A stretch of DNA of 64,000 bases from Aphodosoma sp051870875 (GTDB taxonomy: Bacteria > Bacteroidota > Bacteroidia > Bacteroidales > Paludibacteraceae). A program made the translations under genes and the position numbers. How positions within the stretch are numbered: the first letter of the stretch is position 1; each line of letters begins with the position of its first letter. Below are positions 59,778 through 64,000 of the stretch, piece after piece. Where the stretch lies: the NCBI GenBank assembly GCA_051870875.1, contig JBJECG010000074.1, positions 1 to 64,000 of the forward strand. The letters run 5' to 3'. Under the pieces are notes generated by a model. That model was not told the DNA's origin, did no database searches, and saw only the letters and a list, made by a program, of their open reading frames with translations.

Positions 59778-61736
59778 CTATATATTTTCAGTAAAACTTT
59801 GTGTCCTGTATTTTTCCACTATATCGTATGCACGCAGCACCTCGCCTATTGTCATGGCATAGCTCATGGCACCATGGCCGCGGAAAGGAGGGTTGCCGTC
59901 ATGCAGCTCGGAAAGGGTGCCGAGAGTCAGCTCGTTCAGTTCAGGTTCAATACCCATCACCATGCGATATACGAATGATATCCCGCTCCGGCCATACACT
60001 TTCAGATATGCTTCGGCCATAGCAGCCGTAAGCCACGGCCATACGGGACCGTTGTGGTAATTTCGGTTACGCTCAAGCATACTGCCCACATAAAACGGGC
60101 GGTACATGCCGCTTTTCGGGCTAAGCGAACGCAGTCCCTTGACAGTCAACAATTCACGTGTAACAGTATCGACCACTGCCTTTTGCATTCCGCGCTCCAA
60201 CGGAGAAAACGGCAGAGATACGGCAAATATCATATTCGGGCGCACCTCCAGATCGCGGTAACTGCCGTCGACATAGTCATAAAGATAGTTTCCGTTCCAG
60301 AATTTGTCGACAAACGCACGGCGTGTAAGTTCGGACTGATATGACAGCATGTCGGCATGATTGTCATTTCCAATAGCAGCCAACAGGCGTGCTGCGAACT
60401 TCAGGGCATTGAACCACAAAGCGTTGATTTCGACTATATAACCCGAACGGGCTGTGATTGGGCGGCCGTTTTCGGTACAGTTCATCCAAGAAGCCGGCGT
60501 ATCCTTGCCGTTGGAATAGAGCAGACCGTTGTCATGCACGAAAAGATTGGGGTGTCTCTGCCGCCGTATGGCATCAAGTACCGACAATACCTGACCGGAG
60601 TATATTTCCGCGGCAGCCTTGATACCATAAGCAGCTTCGTACTGCTGCACGGCCCAAATGAACCAGAGCGGCACATCAGGAGCATCGACTTCAGTCAGTC
60701 CGGACGGCTGTGGCTTACCGTCGACAAAGCCGGCTATAGCCCGGTAACCGCACTGCATGACATTGTGGAACTGCTCTTCGTGCCCTGACGAAAGCATGAT
60801 GCCGGGCAAGGCTACAAACTGGTCGCGCGCCCTGTTCTTGAACCACGGATAACCGGCTACTATATAGTGTCCGGATGAGGTATGGATGTAGAACTGTCCG
60901 GCAGCATTGAGCAGACTATTGCGAAAATCAGTCTTTTTCAACGGCTTGTCCGCTTCGCGGCCGAACATACGTTTCAGGCTGCGTGATGATGACGGAGAAG
61001 TTCCGGCTGAAAACACCACAGTCTCACCCTTACGGAGAGAGAGTTCGAAGTATCCGGGGACAAACAAATCCTCACGGCATTCATACCCGCGTTCAGCTTC
61101 TTTCGGGTATTCGATACCCATATACCAATCGGGCCGCTCCACCCACCGACACTGCTTGTTGGTCTGCAAAACCAGTTGCGGATAGCCCGTGTACATGCAG
61201 AAAGCCACTCCGTTTTCCACCTCCCGATACGAAGTGTCGGCCACATCATTGCGCCTTGTGAGGGTATTCACATTACGGAAAGCCAGGAACGGACGCAAAC
61301 GCAACGTGGCCGGAGAGAGGGCATCGACCAGTGTATAACGCACCAACACCCTGTTTTCATCAGATACAAGCACACGCTCCTTCTTCAACAGCACGCCTCC
61401 GATACGGTAAACGGTTGTGGCTACATGATTAAAATCAAACTCACGGATATACTTGTGTCCCCGGGGACTGAAATAGTCGGGACCGTACTTATGAATACCG
61501 ATGTTGAACTCGACTCCATGCTGTATCACCGTTTCATCGCATGATGAGAGCAGCACATGATTGTCGGCATCCAATCCCGGTACCGGCACCACCAGCAGAC
61601 CATGGTATTTACGGGTGTTGCAGTCTATGATGGTAGTACCGGAATAGGCTCCTGCACTATTTGTCAGCAATATCTCCTTATCGAGTGAACGCTCCAAATT
61701 GGCAAGAAGCGTGCGGTCAAAAGCCAAGTAACTCAT
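59778..61736 (-). CDS. Glycogen debranching enzyme-related protein (amylo-alpha-1,6-glucosidase type)
   Basis: This 652-residue protein has the bacterial debranching N-terminal domain (EILLTNSAGAYSGTTIIDCNTRKYHGLLV near residues 18-50, read in two parts). The C-terminal (alpha/alpha)6 barrel carries HYIVAGYPWFKNRARDQF near 300, then DAPLW-like VDAPDVPLWFIWAVQ near 360, DKFWNG near 490, and YHNGPVWPWL near 570. It should hydrolyse alpha-1,6 branches of glycogen or related glucan. A TTG lies at 61742, but ATG 61736 (MSYLAF) fits better. It is the first gene of the operon with the GT4 and GH57 genes; a small palindrome lies 25 bases upstream. Confidence 0.88.
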   Translation of the reverse strand: MSYLAFDRTLLANLERSLDKEILLTNSAGAYSGTTIIDCNTRKYHGLLVVPVPGLDADNHVLLSSCDETVIQHGVEFNIGIHKYGPDYFSPRGHKYIREFDFNHVATTVYRIGGVLLKKERVLVSDENRVLVRYTLVDALSPATLRLRPFLAFRNVNTLTRRNDVADTSYREVENGVAFCMYTGYPQLVLQTNKQCRWVERPDWYMGIEYPKEAERGYECREDLFVPGYFELSLRKGETVVFSAGTSPSSSRSLKRMFGREADKPLKKTDFRNSLLNAAGQFYIHTSSGHYIVAGYPWFKNRARDQFVALPGIMLSSGHEEQFHNVMQCGYRAIAGFVDGKPQPSGLTEVDAPDVPLWFIWAVQQYEAAYGIKAAAEIYSGQVLSVLDAIRRQRHPNLFVHDNGLLYSNGKDTPASWMNCTENGRPITARSGYIVEINALWFNALKFAARLLAAIGNDNHADMLSYQSELTRRAFVDKFWNGNYLYDYVDGSYRDLEVRPNMIFAVSLPFSPLERGMQKAVVDTVTRELLTVKGLRSLSPKSGMYRPFYVGSMLERNRNYHNGPVWPWLTAAMAEAYLKVYGRSGISFVYRMVMGIEPELNELTLGTLSELHDGNPPFRGHGAMSYAMTIGEVLRAYDIVEKYRTQSFTENI

Positions 61737-61760
61737 AGTCAATATATTAACATTTCAATA

Positions 61761-61774
61761 TGATAACAATATCA
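61761..61774. promoter_or_regulatory. TGATA-N4-TATCA palindrome before glucan operon
   Basis: TGATAACAATATCA lies 25 bases upstream of the debranching enzyme start. It may be an operator for a regulator of glucan metabolism, but there is no independent support, and no clear -7 element is nearby. Confidence 0.3.
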
Positions 61775-61864
61775 TTTGCAATGAATTCAACTCTAAAGTT
61801 ATATCTTTTTTCCGAAAGGACATAATTTTTCCGGCAAAATCATCGGAATACCCACATTTGCGGA

Positions 61865-61915
61865 TAAAAAGTCAAGGAGCCGCATCAGGAATCCAAGTCC
61901 CGACACAACTCCTTG
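61865..61915 (-). terminator. Terminator after floA
   Basis: On the minus strand CAAGGAG (61915-61909) pairs with CTCCTTG (61879-61873) across a 29-base loop, followed by ACTTTTT, 29 bases after the floA stop. Confidence 0.5.
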
Positions 61916-61943
61916 CACATTGATTTTCCGATCTGTACCAGCC

Positions 61944-62933
61944 CTACCCCTTGGTGTCCGGGAGCTGCTGTTGCGGTTTCCCGATGGTTTCACGCATGGC
62001 GGTATCGGCTTCGATATTCTTCATACGGTAATAGTCCATTATACCGAGGTTTCCGCTACGGAAAGCTTCCGCCATAGCCATAGGCACTTCGGCTTCGGCT
62101 TCAATAACTTTGGCCTTGGCCTCCTGCGCTTTGGCTTTCATCTCCTGTTCGAGTGCGATGGCCATTGCCCGACGCTCTTCGGCACGGGCCTGGGCTATAT
62201 TCTTGTCGGCTTCGGCCTGGTCGATCTGAAGAGTGGCTCCTATATTCTTGCCAACATCGACATCGGCAATATCAATGGAGAGAATCTCGAATGCCGTACC
62301 GGCATCAAGACCTTTGCTCAACACCAGTTTGGAAATGGAGTCCGGATTTTCGAGCACCTGCTTATGCGTTTCGCTCGAACCGATAGACGATACGATGCCC
62401 TCGCCCACACGAGCCAAGATGGTCTCTTCACCTGCACCGCCCACCAACTGGCGGATATTGGCACGCACAGTGACACGGGCCCTGGCCAGAAGCTGTATGC
62501 CGTCTTTTGCAACCGACGAGACAACCGGAGTGTCGATCACCTTGGGGTTGACGCTCATCTGTACAGCCTCGAACACATCGCGGCCGGCAAGGTCGATGCC
62601 GGTAGCTGTCTTGAACGACAAATCGATGTTTGCCTTGGCGGCTGATACCAACGCATGAACCACTCTGACCACATGGCCGCCGGCAAGGTAGTGAGCCTCC
62701 AGTTCATCGCGCGATATAGTACTGAGACCGGCCTTGTGAGCTTCAATCATGGCATTGACAATAATCGAAGGCGGCACTTTACGGATACGCATGAGGAACA
62801 ACTGTACAATGGAGATGTTAACACCGGATACTTTGGCCGACAGCCACAGCAGAAACGGCACGTAGTAGAAGAAGAGTACCAAAAGCAGTATCACCAATAC
62901 GATACCGACAATGGAAAAAACAGTAATACCCAT
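61944..62933 (-). CDS. floA: Flotillin-like protein FloA
   Basis: FloA scaffolds functional membrane microdomains. The 329 residues start with a membrane segment (VFSIVGIVLVILLLVLFFYYVPFLL), then the family signature WLSAKVSGVNISIVQLFLMRIRKVPPSIIVNAMIEA (in two parts). The SPFH-like domain contains VNPKVIDTPVVSSVAKDGIQLLARARVTVRANI (in two parts), and a coiled coil rich in Ala/Glu (ARAEERRAMAIALEQEMKAK) follows. The nfeD gene lies immediately upstream, the usual flotillin-NfeD pairing. Confidence 0.93.
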   Translation of the reverse strand: MGITVFSIVGIVLVILLLVLFFYYVPFLLWLSAKVSGVNISIVQLFLMRIRKVPPSIIVNAMIEAHKAGLSTISRDELEAHYLAGGHVVRVVHALVSAAKANIDLSFKTATGIDLAGRDVFEAVQMSVNPKVIDTPVVSSVAKDGIQLLARARVTVRANIRQLVGGAGEETILARVGEGIVSSIGSSETHKQVLENPDSISKLVLSKGLDAGTAFEILSIDIADVDVGKNIGATLQIDQAEADKNIAQARAEERRAMAIALEQEMKAKAQEAKAKVIEAEAEVPMAMAEAFRSGNLGIMDYYRMKNIEADTAMRETIGKPQQQLPDTKG

Positions 62934-63039
62934 ATTTAGTGTGAATTAAGAAAATTATATTTTTCTGTCTGCAAATGTAGTGAAAAATCAGCAATTACCA
63001 CAAATTATTTTTCCGATTTTGCTGATGTGACAGTTTTTG

Positions 63040-63516
63040 TCAACGGATTTCCGATTTGTCGGCTACGCGAACAACCGGCGTGTGGCCGTCGAATCCGACA
63101 ATGACGATGTCGGCACCTGCATCGACAAGCTGTTCACGCGCCTTGACTTCGACATCTGTACCGCCAATCAATGCACGCCCCACAGGTGCGAGGCGGGAGA
63201 GTGTCCGTCCGGTGTCGCCGACAGAGAAGGCTGCGGGAGCCGCGTCATCGGATTTCAGTTCGGCGGTCAGGGACAGGCGTTCGAGCACACGGCCTTTGAG
63301 AAACAGCCATACCGCCACGCCAAATGCAGCAGTGCCTATAACGAGTGCAAGCCATCCGGCCGTCGTTCCGAGACGTGCAAAAGCATACCAGATACCGGCT
63401 ACCACAAAAGCAGTCCCTGCCACTCCGCCGACAGATATGCCCGGGAGGAAGAATATTTCGAGCAATAAAAAAGCTATTCCCAAAAAGAGGAACAAAATGA
63501 CCAATGCTATATCCAT
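63040..63516 (-). CDS. NfeD family membrane protein
   Basis: This 158-residue protein has three or four hydrophobic segments (LVILFLFLGIAFLLLEIFFLPG; GVAGTAFVVAGIWYAFA; LALVIGTAAFGVAVWLFL). A C-terminal OB-fold domain follows at about 95-155 (VGDTGRTLSRLAPVGRALIGG, DIVIVGFDGHTPVVR). NfeD proteins partner flotillin-like proteins, and floA follows after 106 bases. It lacks the ClpP-like protease part of long NfeD proteins. Confidence 0.88.
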   Translation of the reverse strand: MDIALVILFLFLGIAFLLLEIFFLPGISVGGVAGTAFVVAGIWYAFARLGTTAGWLALVIGTAAFGVAVWLFLKGRVLERLSLTAELKSDDAAPAAFSVGDTGRTLSRLAPVGRALIGGTDVEVKAREQLVDAGADIVIVGFDGHTPVVRVADKSEIR

Positions 63517-63628
63517 AAGTTTATGATGTTTGTATCAAAAGCGTTTCACACAAATCAGTTTGTATGCTTTGTGCCAGAAACTGTTTTCTGCCAATAAATT
63601 CCATACAGGGTTCAGAGCAGCCACCTGC

Positions 63629-64000
63629 CTACTGCGCACCAGATGACAACGTACCGATCTCAAGGGTACGGATGGAACGTAGTGTAGTTTGGACCTCAGC
63701 GGCAAGGGCTGACAGGTCGTCTTCCAAACCGAGCACTTCGGCTCGCAGGACAACTTTGTCGGCTTCATCGGTTGCAAAAGAGTATTCGCGACGCTTGCCA
63801 TTCAGCAGTATGCCCAGCGTGCGGATGCGTTTGTACAAATCCTGCAACGAGGAATAGAGCTGCAATGCCATAGGACTGCGGAATTGGCTGACGGATGTGT
63901 AGACCAATCCGTCGTTGACAAAAAAACAGATATCCTGCCGGTCATTTTCTTCCTCTACGGCAACGGAGGCTGGCCCGTGTTGCATTTCGGCAATGTCAGT
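63629..64000 (-). CDS. Unidentified protein, C-terminal part (5' end outside window)
   Basis: The frame is open to the right edge (123 residues visible), so the start lies outside or at an internal ATG 63985. The sequence contains DICFFVNDGLVYTSVSQFRSP, RTLGILLNGKRREYSFATDEAD, then a helical, Leu- and Glu-rich end (AEVLGLEDDLSALAAEVQTTL). I do not recognise the family. The composition is coding-like, and it lies 112 bases upstream of nfeD on the same strand. Confidence 0.6.
   Translation of the reverse strand, partial: TDIAEMQHGPASVAVEEENDRQDICFFVNDGLVYTSVSQFRSPMALQLYSSLQDLYKRIRTLGILLNGKRREYSFATDEADKVVLRAEVLGLEDDLSALAAEVQTTLRSIRTLEIGTLSSGAQ

Overview
The window is a chromosomal segment of a Bacteroidales bacterium, probably a gut or oral relative of the Muribaculaceae, Barnesiellaceae or Porphyromonadaceae; I cannot place it further. 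Three things point there. Start sites lack Shine-Dalgarno sequences and several genes have the Bacteroidetes promoter form TTG-N19/20-TAnnTTTG. At least three, probably four, secreted proteins end in type IX secretion (T9SS) sorting domains. Conserved genes such as tgt, the DUF4465 and DUF5715 proteins and the GH57/GT4/debranching trio are of the Bacteroidales type.

Layout. 1-1159: the 5' part of a minus-strand secreted beta-helix protein. 1839-11729: plus-strand housekeeping genes tgt, lptG-like permease, mfd, lepA, an NhaD/CitMHS-type transporter and a DUF5715 protein. 12014-18634: a minus-strand surface polysaccharide operon with wbpD-, wbpE- and wbpB-like genes for a 2,3-diacetamido uronic acid sugar, a Wzx flippase, a GT4 glycosyltransferase, a Stealth-type sugar-phosphate transferase and a clipped DUF2752 gene. 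Its best promoter lies about 460 nt upstream, with a perfect hairpin in the leader that could be an attenuator. 19173-22763: pgm, manA and deoD on the minus strand. 23074-28438: an MFS carrier, a tetrapyrrole-methylase-type methyltransferase, fabG, pepT and gcvT on the plus strand.

28972-46119 holds three consecutive minus-strand T9SS cargo genes of 1099, about 3377 and 1130 residues, which fill more than a quarter of the window. The giant middle protein alternates eleven fibronectin-III-like and eleven jelly-roll (MAM/cleaved-adhesin-like) modules, then six short repeats ending in CDSxV. The outer two proteins are paralogues of each other. This is the most unusual block and looks like a surface adhesin or glycan-binding system.

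46657-54377: a ClC chloride channel or exchanger, a small conserved protein, ybaK, then an outer-membrane porin and pstSCAB behind a Pho-box-like array. 54489-56629: panC and panD, and a DUF4465 lipoprotein. The gene for the signal recognition particle RNA (ffs) is at 56768-56864, with its own promoter, next to a perfect 54-bp palindrome. 57051-61736 is an operon for alpha-glucan metabolism (debranching enzyme, GT4 synthase-like protein, GH57 amylase). 61944-64000 carries floA, nfeD and the end of an unidentified gene.

Many transcription units end in long, nearly perfect hairpins. I found no cas genes, integrase, transposase, rRNA or intact tRNA. The only trace of a mobile element is a tRNA T-arm-like fragment between two 26-bp direct repeats at 28576-28665.
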